From Hypholoma sublateritium FD-334 SS-4 (taxonomy: Eukaryota; Basidiomycota; Agaricomycetes; Agaricales; Strophariaceae): a stretch of 64,000 nt of DNA. Made by a program: the position numbers and the translations under genes. Within the stretch, counting starts at the first letter, position 1. Each line of letters begins with the position of its first letter. The notes under the pieces were generated by a model. It was not told the origin of the DNA and searched no databases. It worked only from the letters and a program-made list of their open reading frames with translations. The stretch is from positions 384,653 through 448,652 of the forward strand of contig KN817534.1 of the NCBI GenBank assembly GCA_000827495.1, read 5' to 3'. This document shows positions 37,191 to 48,200 of the stretch, one piece after another.

Positions 37191-39641
37191 ACGTTTTTGA
37201 AACGCCGATCAACGGTCTCAGGAAATCCTTATGCATCAGCCATGTCAGAACAAACCAGTAAACTTTCGGATGATTGAAAGAAAATAGACTGCTCTGGTAC
37301 GCAAGTTCCGCATCTTGTTATTTTCAGAGTGGCATTCCCATGCTCATTTCGTACACCTCAGATTGTATCGCAAATAATTTCAGCTAGATTTATGTCAATT
37401 CATGTTACTCTGATAACGCGGTTTAAGAGAGCTTTCCCCATGAACATTTATTGTGGACGTATCTATGTAGTGGCGTAATCGAAGTGCCATAGGTGAATCA
37501 ACGACTTCTATCTTCTTTCTTTAAGTACAATAAACAGGCCGACCTATGGGTTTATGAAAAAGTGCTAAGCAACGTAACTTTTTGGGGTCTAAGATCCGTC
37601 TTACTTGGTGGTCAAAAGGTACGTAGTCTTGGTCGTTTCATGGAAAGAAATACCTACAGTCATATAGCCGATGTGACCGCTACGATTCTCTCCCTGCATT
37701 CCCTCAGAATTTCCGCCGGCATGTGTATTTTAAACTAGAAACTGTATTACTTGGAATCAGGAGCAGACTGCGCAGAAGAAAGCGGCGACCTTGAGGCTTA
37801 TCTGGAATAGTAGAATGCGGGATGCCCTACATAGCCTGAGAGAGAGAAGCGCTATGGATTCAGTCGCCTTTTCCAAATACGCATGTTACGAAAACACCGT
37901 ATGTATTAAACACGTCCACGAAACAGAGCCGACCTTGTTTAATTTTACACGGCCGCCAATCGTCTCGCAACGATCCTGGCGTAGCTATCAAACCCTACTT
38001 GTGACGATCGCACGGTTCATTCACGCCGTGGGGGGCGCTGTCCAACAACCCCAAGAACGCGATCAATCACGCATCGAGCATTAGGCGGACATGTTATAGC
38101 TTACGGTCAAGCGCGGGGTTCAATGAGATTGTAATATGCGTCCGTATAAGTCGAGCACTTGCATTACTACACATCGTATACTTACCAAATACTTACACCG
38201 TCCCAACACTTAAGGGGCGCGGAGGGCAACGAGTGCGATACCGGGCGCCGAAAGTGTCGTCGTAGGGCAGTGTTACTGTGTCGCTTTGCTTTACCCTCCT
38301 ACCAGATTGTCCATGCTTTCTTATGCGTACGCGAGGATTTATCAGACCTGGTACTTGACTGATTTATTAGGCGCCACTTACCTATTTCAGAGTGACAATA
38401 AATAATATTGATAATGAGTCGACCTCGGCCCAGATCGACACAGTAAAAGGACCAGTTTCCTGGAATACGCACGTTCTTCAGATGCAGCTCCAGTTGCACA
38501 TCACAGCTCACCCCGAGCTGAGATTGTGATTACTGCTTTGAGACAGGGATGATAATCATGCCCGAAGGTGGCAGTATCACAAAACTCTCCGTTTGGTAGG
38601 CTACGATTAGGTCTGTTGTTTGCCGATTACGATGCTAGATAAACCGACCCCGCAAAGTGGCGGAACATTTTCTGGCAGAATATGCAGCACCGATCAGAAG
38701 GTTGGAGGTATTGCTAGAAAACCAGGCACAGGAGCCTGAGGGTACATTCAGCATCGCCTTATTGATGCTCTAACGCTTGAAGACCCTCGTTATGAGGGAC
38801 TTCAGACTAGAACATCTGACCATCATAGATTTCCTCTGACAGTTCGTGCCAGTTGGCCGCGCTGAGCAGAGCAACGTTGTGACCTCCGGCAGGGGCGTTC
38901 GTGTGGGTGTCCATCTACGACTCGGAGTACCATCTAGTGGCTTTGTCCGTGGAACACAGCCGTCGGCCCAGCAATTTCAGACGGCTCTTGAGACTGGCAC
39001 AGCAGTGCTTGATCAAAGCTTGAGCTTGATTAGTAACTCGGAGAGTCTCGGAGACAAGCCGGCACAAGCACTGAGTGAGATTCGTTGCAAGCCATAGAGC
39101 TGAACCCAAGCTGAAGCGCTGAAGCCTGAAGGATTAGAAGTCTAGGCACAGATACCGCAGTGTCCAAGCGGAAAGTTGGGCCGGCCGTGGTCCACTGTAC
39201 TTTTAAGTACGTAGCCGGGGGTCTTGAGGAGTCTGCTTCAAGTGAGTCTGGACAGGTCTGGACTCGCCTCGAATTCTACTTACTCACGTGCACCACTGGG
39301 CCAGCAGGAATTGCTAATTCTTGCTTGACTCAAACCTTGCTCAAACCAACTTAATACGTGCTTGCTTCCAACCTTTTCGTTATTCAGAGATAAGAGGCTT
39401 ATACTGTTATACGCACTCTCTTATTCTGTTGGCTAGGACATGTGTGCGTCCCTTTCCTGGAGGACAACAACGGGCTGCCATTTTGAACGTGGTCCTGATA
39501 ATAATATAACTCCATCCACCGCTTTTACCCTTGACACCGCACCAGCACACCACCGTCATTGACAGAAAGCTATGCTTATTAACTGCGACCGCGTAATAAA
39601 CGCCTCAAAAGGCGAATGGAAGGACGCTGATTCCTGCACAT
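37191..39641. other. 2.4-kb region without supported gene
   Basis: Scattered frames of 60-97 codons on both strands. A 70-codon minus frame at 38511-38299 looks protein-like in part (HLKNVRIPGNWSFYCVDLG) but has no partner exon. I see no repeats or transposon ends. Confidence 0.35.
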
Positions 39642-41393
39642 ATGGCCTTCTCTCATCGGCCTGAACAGAAATCAAGCCCCATGTCAGTAAGTAGCTAGAT
39701 TTTGCTTGAAATTAGTGAAGAAAAAATTGACTAGAACGACAAAAGGGAACATCCAGACCTATGGAAATTGATGACCCATTCAAATACGCACCTACAAAAG
39801 CCGAGGGAGATCCTTGGGCCACCGTTTTGAGGCCCCTCATCGAGGCCGACAAAACACGGTGCGATTCCTGGAAAGACGAAGTTCAGAACCTTTTGATTTT
39901 TGTAAGCCAGGCTCACAGTAGCAAACGCGAAGTAGACGACCATATTATATCAGTACTAACTGGCATAACTCTTCGAACAGGCTGGCCTCTTCTCGGCAGT
40001 CGTTACGCCCTTTGTGATTGAATCCTACAAATCTTTGCTACCAGACCCAAATGATACTATCATTGTTCTTCTTGGACAGATTTCAACCCAACTCGACCAG
40101 GCTCACAATGTGACTCCACTTTTTCTCCTTCCCTCCAGTTCCACGAGCTCACATTTGACCAACAACCCATTTTCGCCGTCGTCATCCGCTGTACGCATAA
40201 ACATATTTTGGTTCCTCAGCCTCATCCTCAGTCTAGTAACGGTTCTCATCGGCACAATCGCTCTCCAATGGCTGCGCGAGCATCAGTCATACTCTGCCTT
40301 CTCGTCGAAAGAAACTCTAGCGGTGCTACACATGCGATCGGAGGCCCTCGAAAGATGGTATGTACCGCACATGTTTACAGCTTTGCCTTTGCTCCTCCAA
40401 GCTGCCCTTGTGCTATTCTTCGCGGGGTTGATCGACTTCTCGTTGCCCTTAGGCATAGATCTCACCGTGACAGTGTCTGTGTTTGTAGGCCTTACGCTCA
40501 TCTTTCTCGCTGCTACAACAATTATGCCAACATTCCAGGGCTTTGTCTTCTACATCCCAAAAATCTACCCCCGACAAGCGATCCCAATTCCTTGTCCATA
40601 TAAATCTCCACAATCACAGGCTTTCAGAATGCTGTCGAAGCTCTCGTACAAAACACTGTCTCGCCTTGTTCCTACGGCCTATCGTTACTGGAACACTCTG
40701 CGGCGAGGGGGTGGACAGTTTTCCGACGATCAACACATCTCTCCATACATATCCGACATCTATACTCAAAGACCGTGGTCGCAATTCGACCTTAAATGGC
40801 TATCTCTGCGAGATATCTGCCACCAACGTATGCTTGATCGCGGTCCAAAGTTAGACCACCACCGCAGTTGTTGGGAAACAGAATTTCCTCTCAGTGATAT
40901 CACCCAATGCGTCGTGGATGCCGTGAACTCTCCGCAAAGCTCCAAATGTGATGAAACGTTTTTCGTGGCTGCGTATCATTGCTTCGAAGAGCTTGCCAAA
41001 CCAATCTACAGAACACAGTATCGTTGGTGGGAAAATCACTGCCATCGTCGCGATCGTCGTAGTAGGTACCTTCAAGAACTCGTTACATCACGCAGCAAGA
41101 CAACCTACTATTCCTTGTCGAATGCGCTTGTCGGTGGGTATTACACCAGTGGGGCAGATATCGACGATCATCTTGAAGAACGCGAGAAATACATTACTGC
41201 CCATTCCACACTCCTTCACCAGGATCACATGTTCCTGTTTCTGAAACTCATTCTGCGCCAGCGTCGATGTCCCTCACTTGCCCTGTATCAATCAGAACTT
41301 GGTTCACGCATGACACAGTATTTGTTGAAGGACGCCGTTGTCCCGTTCAAGTTTCAATGCACTGCTGACAGCACCAAATATCACTGTCGGTAA
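39642..41393 (+). CDS. DUF6535-type integral membrane protein
   Basis: Three exons: 39642-39686, 39746-39901 and 39981-41393, all phase 0, giving 537 residues. The tiny first exon (15 codons) was found from a GTAAGT donor and the upstream extension of the second exon. The DUF6535 signature spans the second junction: WKDEVQNLLIF/AGLFSAVVTPFVIESY, then LPDPNDTIIVLL. Three further hydrophobic segments follow (INIFWFLSLILSLVTVLIG, FTALPLLLQAALVLFFAG and VFVGLTLIFLAATTIM). The C-terminal 230 residues are soluble and Arg-rich. The family is widespread in Agaricomycetes with no assigned biochemical role. An unspliced reading would start at the ATG at 39761. Confidence 0.83.
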
Positions 41394-41999
41394 AATCTCA
41401 TACAAATTAATGGCAAGCATATAAAATACTACAGTATGTCAATTTTGAAATTTAGTTCGTATTATACAACAATGAGAATATTAAGAAATTGGATGTTACA
41501 TTGTTTGTTTCAGCAATCTGTTACCATGCGTGCAATTTATTGTTTCGCAAGAATTTTCCTTCTGGTGAAGCAAAGAGAAAATTATCTGTTGTCACGGATA
41601 TATCCCGCCGGGAAAATATAAAATATCACTTATTGGCAGATTGTTGTCAAAATTACACATATCAAACAAAATCATTTTCAAAAATTAGTTGAGGTTTACA
41701 ATAAATTTCTATNGTTCGAATATCTTGGCAAAAAGTAAAATCCTGTGCTGTCTAAAATAAATCGCGCACTTAGATGTCCATGTAAGTACGCGATCAGCGT
41801 GCACTTGGTGTTCATCTAATCATTAGGCACTGTTCATACTGGCCCTCATATCTTCAAATGGAATTTTTATTACTTTTGAACAGCTCATCAAGTTTGGTAC
41901 AATTGAGTACAAGATAATTGGTACAATGAATTTTATAATAAATACCAAGAAATACATTGTATAATACAACATCCACATAGAACGTCCACACGCAGACAA
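41394..41999. other. AT-rich intergenic region
   Basis: About 600 bases, strongly AT-rich from 41400 to 41950, with the first of many single N calls at 41713. No gene is supported. Confidence 0.45.
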
Positions 42000-42599
42000 T
42001 CAGACGTCAGAGGAGCCCTAGAAAAATGCGAAGCAAAAATTTCAGCTATGAAATTTGAAGGACCAACTGAAGAGACACGACTTACCGATAAAATTGTCAT
42101 ATCTTTGACAGTTATGTTGCGACGGAATGAATTATTGATGCTCGTGCCGCATCGAACACCGGTGAAGAGGTCATTTTTATCGACGTAGACATGCATGTAC
42201 CAATGTTCGAGGAAACACTCAATGGTACCACCTTCAACGCGAAGAAAACCAAACACCGTATAGTGTCGGTGTTCTCTGTGAGCAGGGTTTGTAATTNTCT
42301 TATTTGTATCGTGTGGGCCTNGACTGTCCAATGTCCGTTAAGCAAAGTGTAGGCTATAAAAACAAAAAGACTTACTAAATAACGACAGACCAATCCTCGG
42401 AGACATCAGGTCTGCCATACGATCTTACTTGAGCGTTAGCCGCATCCATCGCATATCGAATATTGGACTCTGCCATGCGGCGCTTGTTTTCATCGCGCGA
42501 GAAGGTCTTTTTATGAAGATATACGGTGTATGTAGAGCCTCAGTGCAGATGTCAGTATTATAGAACTATCAAATCATTTGAATGCTCACCAGTGGACAT
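42000..42599 (-). CDS. small protein of unknown function, about 142 residues
   Basis: A four-exon model (42599-42590, 42538-42376, 42323-42086, 42017-42000) keeps phase throughout and ends in a short exon coding GSSDV and a TGA stop. The protein begins MSTGSTYTVYLHKKTF and contains DWSVVIY, YTVFGFLRVEGGTIECFLEHWYMH and FRRNITVKDMTILS in outline. Two N calls fall in coding bases (around 42297 and 42321), one next to the second acceptor. No family is recognised. Consistent splice phases across three introns argue for a real gene, but the length is small and the first exon codes only three residues and a base. Confidence 0.45.
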
Positions 42600-43127
42600 T
42601 TTGAGGAATTGAGTGTAGATGAGATGAATACACTTTTGATGCTCCTATGGTAGCCNAATGAACATAAACTCCAGCTATCATCTCATACCATCAATGTCGT
42701 TGGGCTCAACACTTCACGATCGCGACTTATAAATCCTCGAACGCGCAGGACAGAGACTGCAATCGCACGAGGACAGGGAAGGAATCCTGCATGGCCCAGG
42801 TGCGCTGTAATAGGCTGCTTACCCCGCACCCAACTCCAGACCAGCGATTGCGGGCCAGGACACAGAGGCCTTATCATTGCATACCGGTCTCTNGACTCCT
42901 CCAAGTCGCTCTCGTTNCCTGTACATGCTATGGCATTCCGGGCCCATCGTAAGGCCATCTAGCGAAGTTTACATGCTTTCAAGGACATAGATTGAATCCC
43001 CTCTCGACGACGAATCCACCCTCAGACACTTCCCTTTCATGCCCCTCGTCTTCAAGATGCAGCAGCCCACCATAGGTAAAAAATCCGCTGCCCCCGTACC
43101 AATACACCCAGTACTGCCGTCTCAAGG
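42600..43127. other. intergenic region with several N calls
   Basis: About 530 bases. A 91-codon minus frame (42958-42683) is interrupted only by Ns and has no recognised pattern. Nothing is supported. Confidence 0.35.
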
Positions 43128-43280
43128 GGCCAGCTCCATCTAAAGCTCATCCAGGCCCGCACCGTCAACATTGACAGTGTCCACACAAAGCCCTACGCCG
43201 TCATCCAGTTCAAGCAGAACGAGTTTTCTCCCTCGATCCCATCGCAGAGATCGACAAGGGATTAGTGAAGCTGAGGGCAA
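43128..43280 (+). pseudogene. C2-domain fragment of an SCH9-type AGC kinase
   Basis: The frame from 43128 reads GQLHLKLIQARTVNIDSV and then HTKPYAVIQFKQNEF, the start of the C2 domain found N-terminal to the kinase domain in fungal Sch9-type AGC kinases. Directly after NEF the frame breaks: the expected continuation SLDPIAEIDKGLVK is present, but only after restoring one missing base near 43236. Upstream, the frame leading in is also shifted by one or two bases. No kinase domain follows. The copy is therefore a short, frameshifted remnant. The SCH9 assignment rests on the memory of the C2 pattern, so a different C2 protein is possible. Confidence 0.5.
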
Positions 43281-43917
43281 TAGGATGGGGTGGGGATCCA
43301 TAGAGACGCTGCGGCCGCGGCGACAGTCTCGGAGAGTCCCCTGAAATTGTGTGGTCATGGTCCTACACGCGCACGCTTTGCCTTTATCGTTCACCGGGCG
43401 CACAATCTGGTGGTTCCTTCTGGGGGTGTTAAGATGGTGGTTGGCATCTGGCCGTGGCCATACTGTGTATGGATGTGGGAGCGCTGGCTCAGGAATATCG
43501 AGGACGGCATTGCGGGCTGGGTTTGCAGGTCAATTTCAGATAAAGGCGGTATAAGGATCGACAGTGATAGGTCCTCGTTTTGGTTGTCTCCCAGATTTGA
43601 GTTCCAGATGTACGGTTTATGGTTTATGGTTGAAGTTGAAGTTGAAGTTGAAGGAGATTTGAACTTAGCAGCAGTAGCCACCAGACTAGCCCAGATAATC
43701 CAAGCGCGCCGTCGAGCAGTTTGGAATAGTTGTGTGTTGAGTCTCATCGTTGCGTTCGGAGTTTAAATAAATGATTGCATCCTATGTAGAAGCAAAGCAC
43801 GCACCTTCCGTCTTAAGACACGCTTCGCTCTGGCGCACTCCTCCCTCATGCTACTCTCCCCTCACAAACAACAGTCCGCAACGTGTCGCATTCAAGGACA
43901 AGACTACGGCCTTTACC
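43281..43917. other. non-coding spacer with a TTGAAG hexamer repeat
   Basis: No gene supported. Contains four perfect TTGAAG units at 43630-43653 and a GC-rich patch near 43310. Opposing 158- and 118-codon frames over 43.3-43.75 kb are low-complexity and lack domain support. Confidence 0.4.
43630..43653. repeat. TTGAAG hexamer x4
   Basis: Four perfect tandem units. The low-complexity frames that cross it on both strands are explained by this repeat. Confidence 0.85.
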
Positions 43918-45225
43918 ATGAAGCGCACCCGCTCGCCGAAGCGGGGCTCAGCGCCAACGCCTGAAACGGTTTTCGCCCAGTCTCCGCCTCCTCTTTCTGC
44001 TCCCGCAGGACCCGCATGCCACTTCCCAAGCATCTGATGTGGTTCAAAATGGCCAGCGTCTCCTCGCGGTGTATCCTCCGGCATCCGCGACGCCGACGCA
44101 CCATGGTACGCTCTAGCATGCTCTCGGGATATGTAGCTAATGCTTCTNGAAGTGTCACGACACATCAGGATTCAGTAATATGACCTTGGCCGCTGCACCA
44201 ACATTTCCTCAGCCAAACTTTTATAATGGTCCCAACCCCGATTTTCCGCAGAGAAATCCAGCCCCTTTCTCGGACTATGACCAGCAGCTGAGATATCTGG
44301 CGAACCATCCAGGTGACGATGGCTCTAGGCTATGGGAGACTACGCGTAATGACGCCGTGAGGATGTTGAGTGAACAGGCGGGCCCGTACGTGCGGTAAAC
44401 ATCCATTCTTGATTATCGACTGACTATATGCGCTCTAGGAACTATCAATACCAGGACCCCCCCCCCCCTCGCAATGGACACCCCCAGCGACCCCATCGTC
44501 TTTCCAGACGACAGCATTTGCACAATCCGTATTCCAACGGGCCGCACCGAGCAATGCATACCCCACGCCTCCGCCTGCCGCCATCAACTCTTCGTTGTCC
44601 TCTCTGGCATTCGCACTTGGTCCACTTCCATCGCGGACGCAGCAAACGCTACCCCAGCCCCAATCTCAGCTTCATCCGCAACCTCGACCACAACCACAAC
44701 CTCAATCCCGGCAGCAGCAGCAGCAAAAGTCACCCCAATATCACTCCCAGCAATATTACCCCCAGTCGAATTCTCAGCCGCAACCGCAATTCCAACAACA
44801 GCACGTACCGCAGTCGTACCCCACCCCGAAAANATCTACCAACCGCAAGAGTCTNAGGCATTTTTTGACGATTTCCTCGAGCGCAAGCTACAGCAAATGA
44901 ACCCTGCCCCTGCCCCAGTCGTCACTGCGCGCCCCGTTACGCCTCCGCCGAAGCCGAAACTACCACCCCCTGACGATAGCCCTGATCCACTTACACAGTA
45001 TTCCGAACGGTCGTCTGCATTCTCGGTGACCCCCAAAAAGCGCAAGCCTATCGTGTTGATGGAGGTCCCATCCAAACGCATACAATCAGCGAAAAGGTTG
45101 CCTCTACCTTCTCCAACGAAAGTGACTCCACGACCTTCGGTGCCACTGACTCCCAGTACGAACTGCAGTTCGTTTTCGAAGATGAGTCGTATAACCATGT
45201 CCTTACGTACTCCTAGCACAAAGTG
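43918..45225 (+). pseudogene. 5' fragment of an SCC2-like cohesin loader gene
   Basis: Pieces in shifting frames match the N-terminal, disordered part of Agaricomycete Scc2 (Mis4/NIPBL) proteins as I recall it: QNGQRLLAVYPPASATPTHH at about 44041-44110, GFSNMTLAAAPTFPQPNF from about 44170, then a Gln/Pro-rich stretch with QQQQQ (44600-44830). After that come FFDDFLERKL, SPDPLTQYSERSS and TPKKRKPIVLMEVPSKR to about 45170. The frames differ between pieces. A C12 run at 44457-44468 and N calls at 44148, 44833 and 44855 may explain some shifts. The HEAT-repeat body of Scc2 (more than 1,000 residues) is absent, and the RAX2 start codon follows at 45269. Known role of the intact protein: loading cohesin onto chromosomes. 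Confidence 0.5.
44457..44468. repeat. C12 homopolymer
   Basis: Twelve consecutive C inside the SCC2-like fragment. Length errors here are common in sequencing and could cause an apparent frameshift. Confidence 0.9.
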
Positions 45226-45268
45226 GGTTCAGCCTCCGTGGCACACATTCCCCGTGCATGCGAGCCAG

Positions 45269-48200
45269 ATGCCTCCCTCAATATACTCCCTAATTCCCGC
45301 CCTACTCTTCTCCCCCCATGTCGCCCACGCCGCCCTGCCCGAGGTCGATTTTGACCGTATGGGCACCGTCGGCCTAGCGGGCGCTTTCGCAGGCCTCGAC
45401 CTGTTCTCCGACGCCGCCGTCGCCTTCGACCCCACGACCAGCACTCTCCTATCGCGCGCCGCAGATGGCGCGCTCACCCGCCTTGCCGCTACAGATGCAG
45501 GCGGGTCCATCCTCGCAGGATGCGCGCTCAACGACGTGTTCTACCTCGCGGGCAACTTTTCCGCCGTCGATAGCATCGCTGCAGCCAACATCGCCGCATA
45601 CACGCCATCGTCGGGCGCATTTGCGGCCGTGGGTTCAGGCGGGCCCAACGGCCAGATAAATGCTGTGGTCTGCGACGCGCAGGCTAACAAGCTCTGGGTC
45701 GGCGGCAGCTTCACCACGCCGGGACACGCCATTGCCATCTTTGATCCCAAGGCTGGCTCTTGGGTCCAGTGCGCCCTTCGGTGGCGTGTCTGGTGCCCAG
45801 GCAGAGGTCTCTTCTATCACCACTAATTCCTCAGACGCAAGTTTCTTCTTCGCCGGCTCCTTTATTACCTAGTTCGACAGTGGGAACGTCATTCTGAACG
45901 GCACCAACAATCCCAATGTGCCCTTCTCTGTTGGCGCATCTCCTTTCTCATCTTCTCTCGTTCCTGTCCCCCTCCAGAGTGCCCAGATCGACGCATCGCC
46001 TTCATAAACCACCACGGGCTTCTCGAACATTGACAACGTGTTGTGCCCCGCCGCGGCGGATGGGAGTGGAAGCTCATGGTTTGCAGCCGACAACTCGACG
46101 CCCTTGATCACCGTTCGCACGTTTACATTTATTTCCGCGAGCGGTGTCCGCCTCGGAAACACGTTCCAGCCTAATCATGGCACTACTGGTTTTAGGTANT
46201 TTTTTCATTATTTTTGTGACGTGCGCCAAGGTTAATCAATATTTACCTTGTCATTAGCGTCACTACCATTCCGGACAACACTGTTCGCCCGTTGAAATTC
46301 CTTGATCCAACGACCGGCCAAAATCTGGCTTGCACAGACCCATGTCCTCTGTCATCTGATTCGAGCATCCTATATCAAGATTTCTTATTTGACGGCCCAT
46401 TTTCCATCACCGGAGTTAAGATCAAGTTGTCGTCGTTCAGCGGAACTGCGCCTGGCTTGCACATCCTTCAGCTCCTATCTTCGGGTGCTTTTGCATCTGC
46501 TATCGCCGCGAATAACACCGACTCGTGTTTTGCCCCCAACGCTTCTAATAACACGCTGACCGGCTCTTGGAATCCTGTCGTCGCACAGACGGATATTCCG
46601 GGAACTGTCCAAACTGTCCTCGTCTCCGACTTCGCAGTTGGGACCCCATCGTCGTCTGCTCCAACATTCACCTGGATCCCATACGTCTCGGCTGCTGGAA
46701 ACTACAACATTAATCTTCTCATCCCGGGGTGCACTAACTTGGAGGATTGTGGCAAACGCACCTCTGTCAAAGTGACCGTATTCCCAGGCGCTGGTCTCTC
46801 GCCCTTCATTATGCACATATCGCAGCAAAACACCAACGATGAAAGCCAGAGCACCTACAGTGGTCCCATTCTGCCTTCGTCGCCCAATTTTGTGACTACA
46901 ATTACCATGGCACTCGACGATACCCCTGCCGGCACCGGCCAAAATGGACAATGGGAGCTTGTTGCGGATAGGGTGGAACTCATCCTCACTTCCGCTAATG
47001 CTACCTCGGACACAAACTCGACCACACAGTCTTCTGGTACAGGTCAGGCATCTGGTTTTGGCTTCCTCGAGTGGCTGCGCACAAACACAGCGGTCAATTC
47101 ATCGATCGATGGAACCAAGTTTTTCCCGAACAACACACTGACCGTGCTCGACACAGTCGGCTTCGATGCGCTCAGCGCGCTTGGCGGCACGGCTGGTCTA
47201 GACCAGGCAACAACGACCATTAATGCCGTCGCACACCACTCGTCCGGCGCGATCTTCCTCGGCGGCGCGTTTGTCTTCAGCTCAGGCTCGGCCTCTGGAA
47301 CGTCCAATTTAGTTGCGTTCAAGAACGGAGCCCTCGCAACGCTTTCTGGCAGCGGTCTCAATGGTGCTGTGTCCTCGCTCGTCATCGAGGGCGATCGGCT
47401 CTACGTCGGAGGTGCGTTCACGGACACCAAAGCTGCCACCGCAGGCGGAAAGCTCGGCGGGGTAGCGATATATAACGTGGCCGAAGACTCGTGGACACTG
47501 GTCACTGCAGGCGTTAACGGCGATGTGACAAGCGTTGGCTTCATCAACAATCAGATCCAGGTAACTGGCAACTTCACAGAGGTATTACCCCCCTCAGGCA
47601 GCGGGCCTGGCGCGAGCGCGGCGGGCTTCGCCACCTGGGACCTGAAGATGAGTTCATGGGTGAACAGCGGCGGGTTCGTCGTCGGTTCGATGACTTTCGT
47701 CGGCAACGGAACAACAACGCAGTACGTAGCGGGCCGCGTCACTGCCATGCACAAGTTTGGTGCGAGCGGGTTCGTGACACTGAGCAACGGCGACCTGCGA
47801 TCACACCTCTTGCCGCAGACCTGGATGGCGTCGTCTCATCGACTTCTGTTGCTCAGGTGCCAGCGACGCTCCGCCGCCGCGACCACAGGCGCGTCGGCTC
47901 CGCTTGAATTTCGCACATGGCATTCTCGACGCTGTTCAGCCGTCAGGCATCGACGTCCGCACAAGTGCCGCTGCCTTCTGCTCTGCCTGCAGCGTCACCT
48001 GCTGTCCTCGCCGGCGCGTTCTGGACCAACAGCTCGTCCTCGAAGCAGCTGACGGTGCTCGGCGGGAACTTCAGCCTCGCCGCAACGAACTTGGCGGCGG
48101 CGGCAGGCGTTGCGCTCTATGATCCCTCGGCTGGGACGCTCACCGCGCTGAACGTGCGGCAGGTCAACGGCACGGTGCGCGCGCTGCTCGTCGATGGTAA

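Noticed and set aside
44474..45826. a genuine SCC2-RAX2 fusion gene
   Set aside because: The frame would bury the RAX2 signal peptide and lacks the SCC2 body; neighbouring pieces of SCC2 are in other frames. Better explained as chance read-through of a remnant.
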